From Paulownia fortunei (Eukaryota > Streptophyta > Magnoliopsida > Lamiales > Paulowniaceae): a stretch of 64,000 bases of DNA. How positions within the stretch are numbered: position 1 is the stretch's first letter; each line of letters starts with the position of its first letter. The notes beneath the pieces were generated by a model that searched no databases, had not been told where the DNA came from, and worked only from the letters and a program-made list of their open reading frames with translations. Shown piece by piece: positions 35,748-47,887 of this stretch. The stretch lies in NCBI GenBank assembly GCA_019321725.1, contig CM033109.1, forward strand, positions 16,523,993-16,587,992, given 5' to 3'. The translations under genes were made by a program, and so were the position numbers.

Positions 35748-36894
35748 TATAAAGGGAGACTATGTGTGTCATTTGACAAGGCCATGAAAAAAGATATTTT
35801 AGAATAAGCTCATACTACTCCTTACTAAGTACACCCAGGTAGCACAAAAATATATAAGGACTTGCAACAACATTATTGGTGACCTAAAATAAAGAGAGAT
35901 ATAGCAAAATTTATAGTTGAATGTCTAACTTGTCAACAAGTTAAGATTGAACATCAAAGACCATCAGGGTTGTTGAAGCCTTTGTTGATTCCAGAGTGGA
36001 AATGGGAGCACATTACAATGGACTTTGTGCTTGGATTACCTAGAACACAAAAGGGGTATAATTCCATATGGGTGATTATTGATAGATTAACTAAATCAGC
36101 CCATTTTCTTTCAGTGAAATCCACATATAATATGGACCAGTATGCTCAATAATATATTAAAGAGATAGTTAGGTTACATGGGGTGCCAGTTTTAATAGTG
36201 TCTGACAGAGATCTTAAGTTTACGTCTACATTTTGGAAGAGCTTACATAGTAATATGAGAATGAAACTTGCATTCAGTATAGCATTTTATCTACAAAGTG
36301 ACGGGCAATCAGAAAAGGCTATTAAGATATTAGAGAATATGTTAAGAGCTTATGTGCTAGATTTTCAAAGGAGTTGGGATGCAAAGCTTCCATTAGTCGA
36401 GTTTACTTATAATAATAGCTACCAATCAACAATTAAAATGGCGCCTTATGAAGTATTGTATGGAAGAAAATATAAATCTCCAATTCATTGGATGAAGTTG
36501 GAGAACGAAGCCTGCTTGGTCCAGAAATAGTTCAACATATCGCTAAGGTAGTGGAGAAGATACGAAGAGAATGAAGATTGCGCAGAGTAGACAAAAAAGT
36601 TATTCAGATAAACGGAGAAAAGATCTAGAGTTTGCTATTGGGGATCATGTGTTCTTAAAAGTAGCTCCCATGAAAAGTGTTATGAGATTTAGAAAGAAAG
36701 GAAAACTCAGCCCAAGGTATGTTGGTCCATTCGAGATTCTCGAAAGAGTTGGTGATAAAGCTTATAGAGTGGGCTTACCTCCATCATTATCTAGTGTTCA
36801 TAATGTTTTCCATATGTCTATGTTGAGAAAGTACATTTCAAACCCTTCTCATGTGTTGAGTTATGAACCATTGGAATTGACTCATGATTTTTAG
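35748..36894 (+). pseudogene. Family 1 integrase (D2)
   Basis: Copy of 11838-12984. The D, D, E residues are retained at about 36021, 36204 and 36312. Confidence 0.85.
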
Positions 36895-37085
36895 CCTATG
36901 AAGAGAAACCAGTGCAAATTTTGGATCAGAAGGAAAAAGAGTGAGAACGAAAAAGATTCGACTTGTTAAAGTATTGTGGAGAAATCATTCTATAGAAAAG
37001 GCCACGTGAAAAACAGAAGAAGAAATGCAGAGCAAGTATCCAGAATTATTTGGTACGTCAAATTTTGAGGATAAAATTTTTATAA
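36895..37085 (+). pseudogene. Family 1 chromodomain (D2)
   Basis: Copy of 12985-13175, followed by the polypurine tract at about 37083-37097. Confidence 0.75.
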
Positions 37086-39395
37086 GGAAGAAAGGATTGT
37101 AATGCCCAATTCTCTCATACATAGACAATAATAAGTATCTTGCATGAATATGCATCTAATCACTATGTATTATTGAATTATGACATACAAATAGCATGAT
37201 TGCACGAACTTGAATAATAGTTATTATATGCTCTAGTTATGCTTTAACATGCATTAGTACATGAAATATCATATCAAACTTTTATTTTTTGATTTAACAT
37301 ATTTCTTAAGTGCCTTTTTGCAGTAAAAAGCTCAGTATCTCGGTTAAGGAAGATTGATATGTTGAATGGTCATGAAATGAATTATTTATATTGCTCCATA
37401 CTAGTTATATGCTAAAGTGATTTATTGCCTAAATATTTACTTGAAATATGTTACATTTGGCTAAGAACTAAAAGTATACAAAATGGTGTAATTTGATTGG
37501 TTGGTTGACTAGGTTGCATAAAATCATTCTAAACCGCATTGTACTTGATTATAACACCAAATTATCAATTTTTGTCATCTCCTTAGTCCATGAACGTGGC
37601 TTTTGGAATGAGAAAATACCAAGCATGATGCAACTAATCATCACCCTCCACTTACCTCTCTTTGAAAGGTCAAAGAAATTAGTTTTATTCATGTTTCTTA
37701 TGGAAGCACCTCAAAAATGATCAGCCCTTATTCTCCTAAGTTTCTCCCAAATTTATACACTCTCATACTCACAAAAATTGAATTCAATCCATAGGAATTT
37801 ATAGAACACAAACTAGAACAAGTTCCACCCTTTTTAAGCTTGAAAACTATTGATTTTGAAGCTTAATTCCAACTTAATCAAGGTATATTCTTTTTCAATG
37901 TTTCTTAGGATGAATTTGTAGTATCTTGGATGGTTACATGTTTTAGTATACTTTTGTATGATTGAAAACTTAAGTAAGTTACACTTGAAGCCAAAACCAA
38001 GTTAATTAAGCTAGTTTTTAGCAAAATTGATAGTCTTGTGAAATTGTTTAATTTACTTGTTTCTATTGATTTTGTAATGCTTATATTGTGTTTGAAGGTG
38101 CCTACAAATGATTGTGAACAATAGCAATTAGTTTGCTTAATTGAAGGTTAGAATTAATTTAAGTTAGAATCAAGTTACATCATTTTAATTCGGATTGTGT
38201 TCATGTTTTAGGGGCTGCCCTAATAATTATGTTTGAATTATTAGTTATTTAATGGTTGCCCTAATGTTTAATGTCTTGAATTATAGTAAAATATGGAGTA
38301 TGCATTGTTTTAAGGTTATGTAATTGATATTGAATTATTTACAAAAGATTGAAAAGTGTATATGAACTTTTACTAGAATAGACTAAATGATTTATAAAAA
38401 GAATATTAAATGGTACATGATTTGATTATGTTAGGTCTTTAACACTTCTTATCTTTCAAAGAGATTGGTCTTTTCACTTGCCACAAAGTGGACTTGAGGT
38501 AAGTTGAAGCTTTCATTTGCTGTATCATAAGAATCATATAATGTTGTTCATGTTTTAATGTGATTATTATTATTTGTCAAATGATGTAATGTTTGATGCA
38601 TTTATGGTTCATGAAGCATGACACTATTAAGCATATAATGAGGTTTTTAAAAAGAAAGTATGGTACTTGATTAATGGTCGGGTAGACAAAGGACGTAGGA
38701 GGGACCGGTGGACCCAACAATAAATGAGATAGAATACGGCTAATACCTGAGGTTGAAAAACTAGTATAGGAAGCCACAATAAATGAGATAGAATATGGCT
38801 AATACCTGAAGTTGAAAGACCAAGTATGAAAACCCCGTATTAGTTCTCTTATTGGCCAATCATTATAAACAGGTTCTAAAAACCATGGTCTATCGCTATT
38901 AGTTAGGTACCACACTTCAAGGGCCCTAAAGAATTATTTATGAATGAAAGTTATTAAATAGAATATTGCATTTAATAATTTATGAGATGTGCATATATGT
39001 TATTTGTTATTGCATCAATTTCATCTTACTGAGCCTTTAGCTCATTAGATTCATGTGATGCAGGTGGAAATGTACAAGTTTAGAGATTGACTGAATCTCT
39101 AGAGCGGCCGGAGAGAAATTTGTTTATATGCCATGCTTCGACCTGTTTTGTAGTTTATTTTGAAAACTCTGTTTTATTTTTAAATAAGCCGCTCTGTTAT
39201 GGTTTTATAAACAGATGTACTCAGTTTTGATATATGTATATAGTGTGTTTAAAATGATTCAAGTTCTTTCTCTTAAAGCTAAAAATGAAAACTTTTATTA
39301 AAAACCATAACTTTAGTAATGATGAAAAATTAACATTTCTTAACTTAACTATATCAGTTTGTTTAGACTCTACAGTTAGGTTAAGGGGTTTTACA

Positions 39396-39583
39396 TCTTC
39401 AATAGTAAGAGTGCTATCAAAAGGTATAATCATGAAATTTCTTTTGTTTTTACATAAACGTTATATTGGGAAATAACCAAACAGCGCATTGAATCCGACA
39501 CTAATTGGAGAATTGCTATGCATATATGTTTTATTTTATAAAATTTTCTTTGCGTATAGTCTTGTGATTCTATGAACCCAACA
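39396..39583 (+). mobile_element. Ty1/copia LTR, right part (D2)
   Basis: Copy of 15486-15673, ending GAACCCAACA. Confidence 0.7.
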
Positions 39584-40310
39584 TCACGGAGCATATTTAA
39601 GAGCAAAACTCTCAAATTATGAAGTTGATGAATAAAGTGACAATACTCATGCTAGTCACGTAATAGGAGAACAATGAAGCAAGTGAAAGAGAGAAGTTGA
39701 ACTAAAGAGCTACAAGTTTTATTTGAAGGGTTAGTTCATATTGACCAATTGAAGGAGATTATCATGGAACTATCATAAACGAGTTTGATGAAAGCTTCAA
39801 GTCAATTTTAACTTTTGCCAAGTCGTACACTCCAAGAATTGATAATTTGGTGATGTCAATAGATTATTAACTTCTAAAATTTTAGCATGTGATGGCAAAG
39901 GCAATTCAAAGCAATACGTGCTTTATTTTATTGAGATGTGCAATAATGTTGAAACATATGAGGACTTCTTAGTTAAGCAATTTATTTGCTCATTAATGGG
40001 AAATGAGCAATTGGAACAACATTTTCTCACTCGCTTTTATAGCACCTATCGTACTTTTATTATGATTGAGCTTGTTAACTTAAGATAAAAAGTCGATGAG
40101 GCTTGAATATATCAATTTGTCGGAAGATAGGCATCCAAGGAATACATTGGAGTCTTTGCTACAAACTTCATGGAAACAAACAAATTTTTTTGTAAAATTA
40201 ATAGCTCTTGCAAATACTATTGAGATAAGCACGAATTTCAACAACAAGAATACTCAAGTAATGTTAATGATGATGAAAATGAAGATGAAGAAAATGTGTT
40301 GACATGAATG
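39584..40310 (+). pseudogene. gag: gag pseudogene, C-terminal part (D2)
   Basis: Copy of 15674-16400. Confidence 0.75.
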
Positions 40311-41119
40311 AAAGCTTCCAGATCGATTTATCTTAATGTATACGAGTCACATGAATTTTCAAAAATTTCAAAATTAAAAAATCTGGAAAAACAACAACCA
40401 GTTTTTCCACATTCCATTGCTCTCCATCAACAAGAGAATGAACTGAATCGTATATGATGCATCACTAATGTGATATAATGGACTGCTTCTCATCCAATGA
40501 TCAAACCAAAAAGAACATTTTCCATAGCCAATCCACCAAATTATTTTCTCCTCATTTTGTTTCACTCTACTTAGTCACTTCCAAATCAATGAATGATTTA
40601 GTTTATAAGGAGCATCTATAGGATTAAATGAATGACAATATATAACTTTCCTAAATTGGGCCCAGAGTGAGGCACTTGTAAGAAAATTCCACCAGAGCTT
40701 GATTGAGAAAGAATGTAGGATATTCTCAAGAGATCAAATATTCAAACCTCCTTCTCCGAATGGAAAGCTCTCCTTACCCCAGAACACTAATGTAATTTTG
40801 AAACTCCATCCGTGGAGCCCCCAAAAACCTAAGTAGACAAAAGTTCTAGCCATTAAATAATGGATTTAGGTGCAAAAATCACTTGAAAAATGTGTAAAGG
40901 CATTGAACATTAGACACTCCAAATTAATTGAAGTCTACCACCATGTGGGAGCTAAGATTTTTCTCACCTACTGATTATATCTTTGATCCTAGCAAATGCT
41001 ATCAAAGAGTGCACCATTTTTCCTTCCTCTAAATAGAGGTGCTCCAACGTATGTTATAGGGAGTCTCTTGGAGCAAAATCCAAAAATAGATTTCAATACT
41101 TGAATTTTCATGTATGAGT
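40311..41119 (-). pseudogene. LINE ORF2, C-terminal region (D2)
   Basis: Copy of 16401-17119 (with a little flank). Here the LINE can be followed across the inserted LTR to 42806-44215. It ends on its left in poorly defined sequence near 40311-40370. Confidence 0.8.
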
Positions 41120-42805
41120 CTTTTTTCCCAAAAAATTGTTACTTTATTTTTTTATTTTTCATGGGTGAGTGGCTAGAATTTTAAGGTTGCAAACCCAAGT
41201 GGAGGTTGTATTAAATAACAATTTTTCGTGAGTCCGAGGTCGATTCACAGGGAAGTTGCTGGAAGAATTTAGGATTATAATTCTAAAAAAATAGGATTTA
41301 TATGATTCAGAATATATAAAAGATGAATGTATGTTGTAACTAAAGAAAAACCAAAGTAGTAAAAGTACTGAGAATTAGGGATCCACTCTTGAGTTTTGGT
41401 ATAAGAAATAGTTATTTATTCTTTTTACCTCTCTTAATTGCCACTATTGGAATGCATACATAATGAACGTTCCAATAAGAAGATATTATCAAATTGCTCA
41501 TGCAATAAGGTAATCATGATATTGTCTTACTAATTGTACATTATCTATTAACGCAAACACTTATTTATGGATCAAGCATTTATGCACACTTTTGTCAACA
41601 ACAGATCAAGGTTTCACGTTAATAGTCGGTGGAGTAAAATTATATAATAAGCTAAATGAACCCAAGTATTTGTTATGTCATTGGAGATACATAAATCAAG
41701 AATCATAACAAAATAAATAGAGTTTAGATCAAAACTCAAAATAATAATACAACATACTTAAAAAATTTCTACCCTTATAACCATTCCTCTTCCTCCATCA
41801 AGAGTTTCACCCTTTTTTCTCATCAAAATAAAATTTAAAAAGACATAGTAAAAGTTGGAAGACTAAAAATAGAAGAGAAACTAGAGAATGTATTTCTATT
41901 ACTACTATAAAAATTACATTACTAGAAAACATACATACTAGAAAACTTAGCCTAAAGAAACCCTCTACCCCCCTCTTTTACAAGTTTAATACATGGCCTA
42001 TTTATAGCACTTGGAGTATGCTAGAGGTCAAACAAATAATGGAGGAGTTAATCAAGTGGTATGCTAGTTGCCAAGAGTTGGTATGTATTGTAACACCAAG
42101 TCCTCAAAATTCTCACCTAACTGATTGAATTGTATTTTTAGGTCAGATACAGTCAGATTTTAATAATGAGTAAAGAACAAAAGTTGTCGATCTTTTGGTG
42201 CTAATATATGTTCATATATCCTTTGTCAAATTTGGCTATCGGATGAGGGAGATATGGTCAAATTACCAAATCATGTCCAAGAGCCATCCTTTAACAGCAG
42301 CAACACATTGTAGCATATATTTTACCATTTAGAAACATTGTCTCATCATCTTGTCTTCACCAAACTTGTTTATTTCCTATTTTATATAACATATCCAAAT
42401 TTCATCCGAAAATCAATTTAAGCTTAAGAGATATGACCCAATTGGTTAAACAAGTCAATATTGGGCTGAACTCTGATCCGAATTTTTGGTGATCATTTTA
42501 TGCAACAATTTGGACGAATTTTTTGCTATCATCAAAACTGAATTAGATTGAGCTTCCAATAGAAAATTTGTAGTTCTATCTCATCATTTTCAAATAAAGC
42601 AAGATTCAGGTCTATAGAGCTTTTGATCATGGAGTTATGCCAAAATACAAAAACTGCATGAGTTTGGAAACATGTTTCTTTTGATCTTTTTATATTCATT
42701 GATTCCCTAACATAAAATATTAATAATACAATAATATTAACAAGAATAAAGTAATAAAAGTATAAAGGATTTGATACAAAATTATATCAAAATATGCACT
42801 TATCA
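41120..42805 (-). mobile_element. Athila-type solo LTR inside the LINE
   Basis: On the minus strand it starts TGATAAGTGCATATTTTGAT at 42805. Its far end is not sharp and lies between 41120 and 41171. The last ~150 bases hold the GAATCGACCTCGGACTCACG-type block typical of the 3' end of such LTRs. The two sides are flanked by TGAGTCTTTTTTCCCAA (41115-41131) and TGAGTCTTTCTTCCCAA (42806-42822), a 16 of 17 match. No internal coding region is present. It resembles the U solo LTR in its start but differs elsewhere, so it is a related family. Confidence 0.7.
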
Positions 42806-44215
42806 TGAGTCTTTCTTCCCAATAATAAACGAGTTGTTGTCCATGTTGATTAGTTGTCTGAACACTCCTCCATAAAGGTGATAAAAACCCCATTAACTTC
42901 TATAATCTATGTTCCGATGCTTTAGTCAAAATCATAACATCATCCACATAAGCAAGATGTGATATAAAAATTCAACCTAAATTACTATACTGCAATTCGA
43001 ATGCTAAATAAACAAATTTTGAAGGCCACACAATAAAAAAATTCAGAAGCCAAGTGAAACAAGGCTGGGGAAATTAGGCTTTTATGTCTCAATCCCCTTA
43101 ACAATATAAAAAACGTTCGTCTTTCCATTCACCATAACAGAGAAATAATTATTCTCCAAACAATGTTTGATCAATTAAATGAATCAAGCTAGAAAGCTAA
43201 AATATTGAACCATCTTATGCAAGAACTCCCAGTTAATGTCATCATAAGTATTAGCTATATATAACTTAATGATGTTCCCCTTCGTGTATTTGTTATCAAT
43301 TGAGCGCACAAGTTCTTGAGCTAATATGATATTATCACTATAAGCCACCCTTCAACAAGACCACTTTGCGAAGGGGTAATAATTTTTGGCAAAAGAGGAG
43401 AACGATTATTATACAATAATTTGGTAAAGATTTTATTGATCACATTGCATAAGCTAATAGGCCTAAAGTCACACTACCTCCTCAATTTCTTTGTCTTAGG
43501 AATCAAAAACAATAGTTGTGGCCATAAAGTTAAGAGGCGTAGGAACCCCATTAAAAAATCCACACAAGCCTCATAAAGTTCACCGTTATAACATCCCAAC
43601 AGTGCTTAAAAAATAAAAAGGCGAAACCATCTAGCCCTGCAACACTCTCAGGATAGATGTTAAAGACCACTTCCTTAAGTTCCTTGATTGAAGACAAAAT
43701 ATGAAGAGAAAAACCACTTCCTACGACAATGCTGGTTGAATAGAAGAGAATTGCTTTTCATCAAGTTGGACCTCACCTTCTAAATAATGTAGCTAATTTT
43801 CATATTACTTCTGGTAAATATGGCTTCCATCTACTTCAACCTCATGAACATAGAACTTAAGCTTTCTCTTTCTCACACGTGAGTGAAAATATGAAGAATT
43901 ATGCTAGCCCTCCCGCAACTAGTGACAAGCACATTTTTGCTTCCATTATGCCTCCTCTATATCTAACACATGAAACAAAACAACCTGACAGTGCTTCAAC
44001 TCAATTAAATTAGTGTTCGAATGATTAGAGTTAAAATATTGCTCTTTTTCTCTAAGATCAGATTCAATCAACCTGATAGCATTAAATATATTACTAAAAA
44101 TGTGTTTGTTCCACCATTTTAAGCGATCTTTGACATTAAAAAAACTTTTGTGAAGCCCCACCATGCCTCTAGCAGAACAAGGCTGCTCCTAAACACCTAA
44201 CAAAATCAAGTAGGA
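42806..44215 (-). pseudogene. LINE ORF2, RT core and N-terminal part
   Basis: The minus strand carries the rest of the L1-type ORF2. The 72-codon frame 44164-43946 reads FFNVKDRLKWWNKHIFSNIF then VVLFHVLDIEEA, the linker before the RT domain. WKQKCACH...YFHSRVRKRKLKF follows. The RT core shows SPALFHLASEF near 43050 and the catalytic AYVDDVMIL, with YVDD at 42939-42950 intact. Stops occur between these blocks. No endonuclease domain is seen. The upstream part is lost where the copia LTR sequence begins (about 44215). Confidence 0.8.
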
Positions 44216-45541
44216 TTTCGACTAATAATCCATACCCTAGTTCAATCAGGAGATTAGTAAATAAAAGGAGTATACTTGTATGGTATTAGTAATTGGAAAG
44301 GTTCATCTTCTTCACCTATATCTAGATCTTTATGGCGTGTTGCTAGATGTTACCCATTATTGGTGTGGTTCTTGGAGTTAATGGGTAATTCCAAAATGAT
44401 TAATTAATTGAATTAATTAATTAAAATAATTATAAATTTAATTATTTAATTAAGTCACGAGAATTATAAGCATAATACTAGCTTATTAGTGAACCTAAGG
44501 GGTCAAACACTAATATGGACTATTCCATTTCTTACCTAAAGAATAATTCAATAGTTGAATTATATGATTAATTAAATGGTTTTTAATTAATTCAAATGTT
44601 GAATTAATTTAATTAATTAATTAGATTAATTAATTAACACAATTGGATTAAGTAGTCTAACTTGGAATAAATAAATAATTAATTAGATAATTAATTAAAG
44701 TGGGCTATTTAATTTATGGGATGAATTAATTAATTGATTAGATTATTTAAATTGGACTAAACTATTTAATTAGGTCAAGGTCTATTAGGTGTAGGCATGT
44801 AGGAAGACCATTATGAAAGAAAAAAAAGAGATTTAATTTCAAATTGAATTAGGTTTTAGTTCTCTAAAGGAAGTAGAAGACTTAACTTGCATGTGTATAA
44901 GAGTTGGATAAAAAAATAATTCCATGTAATGGAATTGGAGGAATGCTATAAGTAGCACTTTAAGGGGATGACCAGTATGCTTTGATTATTCCCTTCTTGG
45001 GTAAAGAAAAATTCCCACTTTTTATCTTATTTTTTCCTTGAACTAAATTTCTTCAAACCTAATCAATTTGATTATTCTTGTTTCACAAGTTGAATGGAAA
45101 ATTAATCAAGAACACCAAACATAAATTAATATTTTCTTATTCCATGTTTTCTAAACACCTGTTAGACCTTATCTATCGATTCATATCCTATTAGCATAGG
45201 ATAGTTTGTGAGTAGGCATTTGGGGTGTAGATACACTTAGAGGAACAATGCTTGGAGTTCTAAGTGAATTATTCTAAAGGAGTTTGAAATTAATTATCTG
45301 CGAAGAGTTCATGGTGCGATAACAATTTGAATAAATTCAGTTATCTTCATCAACATAAGTGCTTTTGGTTTAAATCTAATTCATACTAGACGTGCTTAAT
45401 TTTTAATAGGGTATCAAAAAAACTCTCAAATAATCAATCGCATTGAATTTGAGATATGATTAACTACATGTGATGTTTATATCGTTACAAATTTTTAAAT
45501 TCCACTGCGCTTAACATCTCGTGATTTTGCGAACCCAACAT
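44216..45541 (+). mobile_element. Ty1/copia LTR fragment, plus orientation
   Basis: It matches, in reverse, the LTR at 45.5-47.8 kb (for example GACTAATAATCCAT then AGGAGATTAGT) and ends GCGAACCCAACA at 45541, like the D copia LTR at 15673. The first ~700 bases of the LTR are missing. The middle (44400-44720) is a nearly pure run of ATTAATTA-type sequence. Confidence 0.65.
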
Positions 45542-47848
45542 TGATACATGCAACAAAAATTAATTTTTTAACAATTGAAATAAAACAAATATCATATGTA
45601 TAAAAGATAACCCCAAATTCGATACAAATTTCAATTTGCATTTCTAATCGTTCGCATAGTAAAATTAAACAACTTAGTTTTGCAATTATACTTTTCAAGC
45701 AATCCGTTTGATGAATGGTATAAAGCTCTATTTGAATTGATGAATTTGAAGATAGGGATTTTAAATCTACAATGACAAATCCATTAAACTTATTTAGATA
45801 ATCTTTTAATATAATGAATTCAATTCCTTGAACTCCTATCTTGAGCTAATTTTGAAGTCATTGTGATGGATTTCAAATCTATCTTATATGGAGTCATTTG
45901 AAATCATTCCCCAAAATCCTCCCTCAAATCCAAATTCTTCAATCTAAATGCAACCTAAAGGAATTTAGATTCCTCAATCTTTGCACGAACACCTTAGCAA
46001 GCCTCCTACAAACTCCTTCAATGGATCTCCCAAAAACATTCACCAAGAACTCTAAGTGTAGTTCCTTCAATGGTATCCGCACCTCGATCAAATCCACAAG
46101 CATTAAATCCTTACTAGTGAATTTAGTCTTCTTGTTTCAAGTCTAATTTGGAAGTGAAGAACAATTCTTAAATCAACAAGTGATTAGAAGAATTGATCTT
46201 TTATCAAAAATGGATGGAACCTTTTTTATGGAATTACTTTTCTTGGCGAAGAATAATAAAACAAAAGGAGATGGAGAGGAGAGGTGGCCAAAAATTTGGA
46301 GTGCAAGCTTGTGAAATTTTTGGCCCCCTTGTGTAATTATGTGCATAAGGTGGTCTTTAACCTAGTCCTATTAGGACTACAACTATTTCCTTCCTTATCT
46401 CATCCCCCTCCTAATCTACTTAGAAAACTTTCTCGTTTCTTATCTTTTGCTTGTATATTTCTCTCCAAGACAAAGTCTTTTTCAACTTTTATTAGGACTC
46501 TTTATTCTTGTAATTAAGAATCTTAATGGGCCTTTAACCCTATAAGCTTGGACTCTGATTAATTATCAAAGTTTAATTACATGATATCCATTAATTAATA
46601 ATGATATCCATTAATTAATAAATCCCAATATAATTATTGATAAAATCAATTAATTAAATAGTTCTACACTTTTATGAGGCCCAAATTTTTATTAGGTCCA
46701 ATCAAATAATCATATAGTTTAATTGGATGAATTAACTCAACTCCTTAAATTAATTTGAACTCAAGTTAATTAATCATAATTTAATAACTTAATCCAAAAT
46801 CTTGGATCAAATTAGATTAGAAGTAGATCATCTCCATTTGAGTGTGACATATTAGATTGACAACTAAGCTAATAGTGAGCTTGCAACCTTTGCAACTTAT
46901 GAATAACGTAATATTCTAATTAATTCTAATTAATTCACTTGAAATTAACTCTTTAATTCCAAGAACCTCACAAGTTAATGAAAGTACCTTGTAGTGTATC
47001 TTGGCTACCTTGTGTTAGGTGAATAGCCTGTAAACCTTTTTCTGTAATGATTACCATGTAGATACGGTTCTTCTGTCAACTAATCTCCCAATTAAGTTAA
47101 GGGAATGGATTATTAGTCAAAAACCTAATATGACTTAATAGCTTTTATCTTATTTCAAGTTACATAGATCATTTGATGAATCACTAGAAAACCCCACGTG
47201 TAGTATTCATCCTGCCTTGGCCAAGGTTTTCAAGATCAAGAACTTTGAAAATATAGGAGATTCACATATTCAACTAGATAGGTGACGGATCCTTTATTGG
47301 TCACTCATTGACCTTCATACAAAAAGATCATAAACCCAACTTAAACCCCTTATGATTATCATACAATCATGAAATACATCAAAGTGCATGATGTCGTACA
47401 TAAGGCCACAATGGTGCCTCAAGTCTAAAGACTAGTTAATGCACTATCATAACTAGAAAATTCTCATTCGACGAACAATATTTCCAATTGAGAATTTTCC
47501 TCAGGCTGTTTGACATACTTGTTCCTAACAAGCACCCACACATATATGCACTTGCGTCCTTATGCCAATATCTATAGAATGAGATATTCTTCTTTTGAGC
47601 ATGTATTGTGTGTGTGAGTCTATTGGGCTTGTCATTGTCCCATCTCTATGGATCCTCAACTAGGAACATGTTTAAGATCAAAGTCATAGAGGCATGTTCC
47701 ATGATCACCATCATATGTGCGACCATATCCCGTACCTATTTATGATCCAGGGACTTTATCTAATTGACAAGATAATTAAACATAAAAAAAACACCTTTTA
47801 ATTAATAAACATCGTGAAAAAGATTGGTTTAACATGAGTATTCTAAAA
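45542..47848 (-). mobile_element. Ty1/copia LTR copy A, minus orientation
   Basis: It is similar throughout to LTR copy B at 47888-49907: shared blocks at 47190-47330 and 49210-49340 (GATGGATCCTTTATTGG-like), and at 47690-47760 and 49700-49770 (GGGACTTTATCTAATT). Its start on the minus strand reads TTTTAGAATA at 47848, preceded by GTGGAAGAT, a polypurine-like tract. The low end merges with the plus-oriented fragment at 45541. Frames inside (45898-46146, 46284-46517) have no domain. Confidence 0.65.
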
Positions 47849-47887
47849 TCTTCCACTTTTCATAGAGCCAATTCCCTGTGTATCTAA
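47849..47887 (-). other. Stub of copia internal region before LTR A
   Basis: About 39 bases between the two LTRs read, on the minus strand, as TTAGATACACAGGGAATTGG and then the short purine run before LTR A. It is probably all that remains visible of the element to which LTR A belongs, which element B appears to have entered. Confidence 0.45.

Larger units (their letters stand above)
31087..39395 (+). mobile_element. Family 1 chromovirus (D2)
   Basis: Copy of 7177-15485: 5' LTR 31087-32642, primer site 32648-32659, internal region with gag-pol-chromodomain, 3' LTR 37098-39395. It carries the same stops, the same length difference between LTRs and the same inactivating changes. Confidence 0.85.
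23911..41320. repeat. Block D2: near-identical copy of 1-17411
   Basis: Every line compared and every open frame of 1-17411 recurs here at +23910. The one difference noticed is a missing T after 41155, which shifts the offset to +23909 for the last ~160 bases. D2 reads straight on into unique sequence, while D1 stops at the gap. Features of D2 are listed below in short form. Confidence 0.97.

Noticed and set aside
1..41320. Recent biological segmental duplication of 17.4 kb
   Set aside because: Possible, but the break at a 100-N gap and the single homopolymer difference fit an assembly overlap better. Kept as an alternative only.
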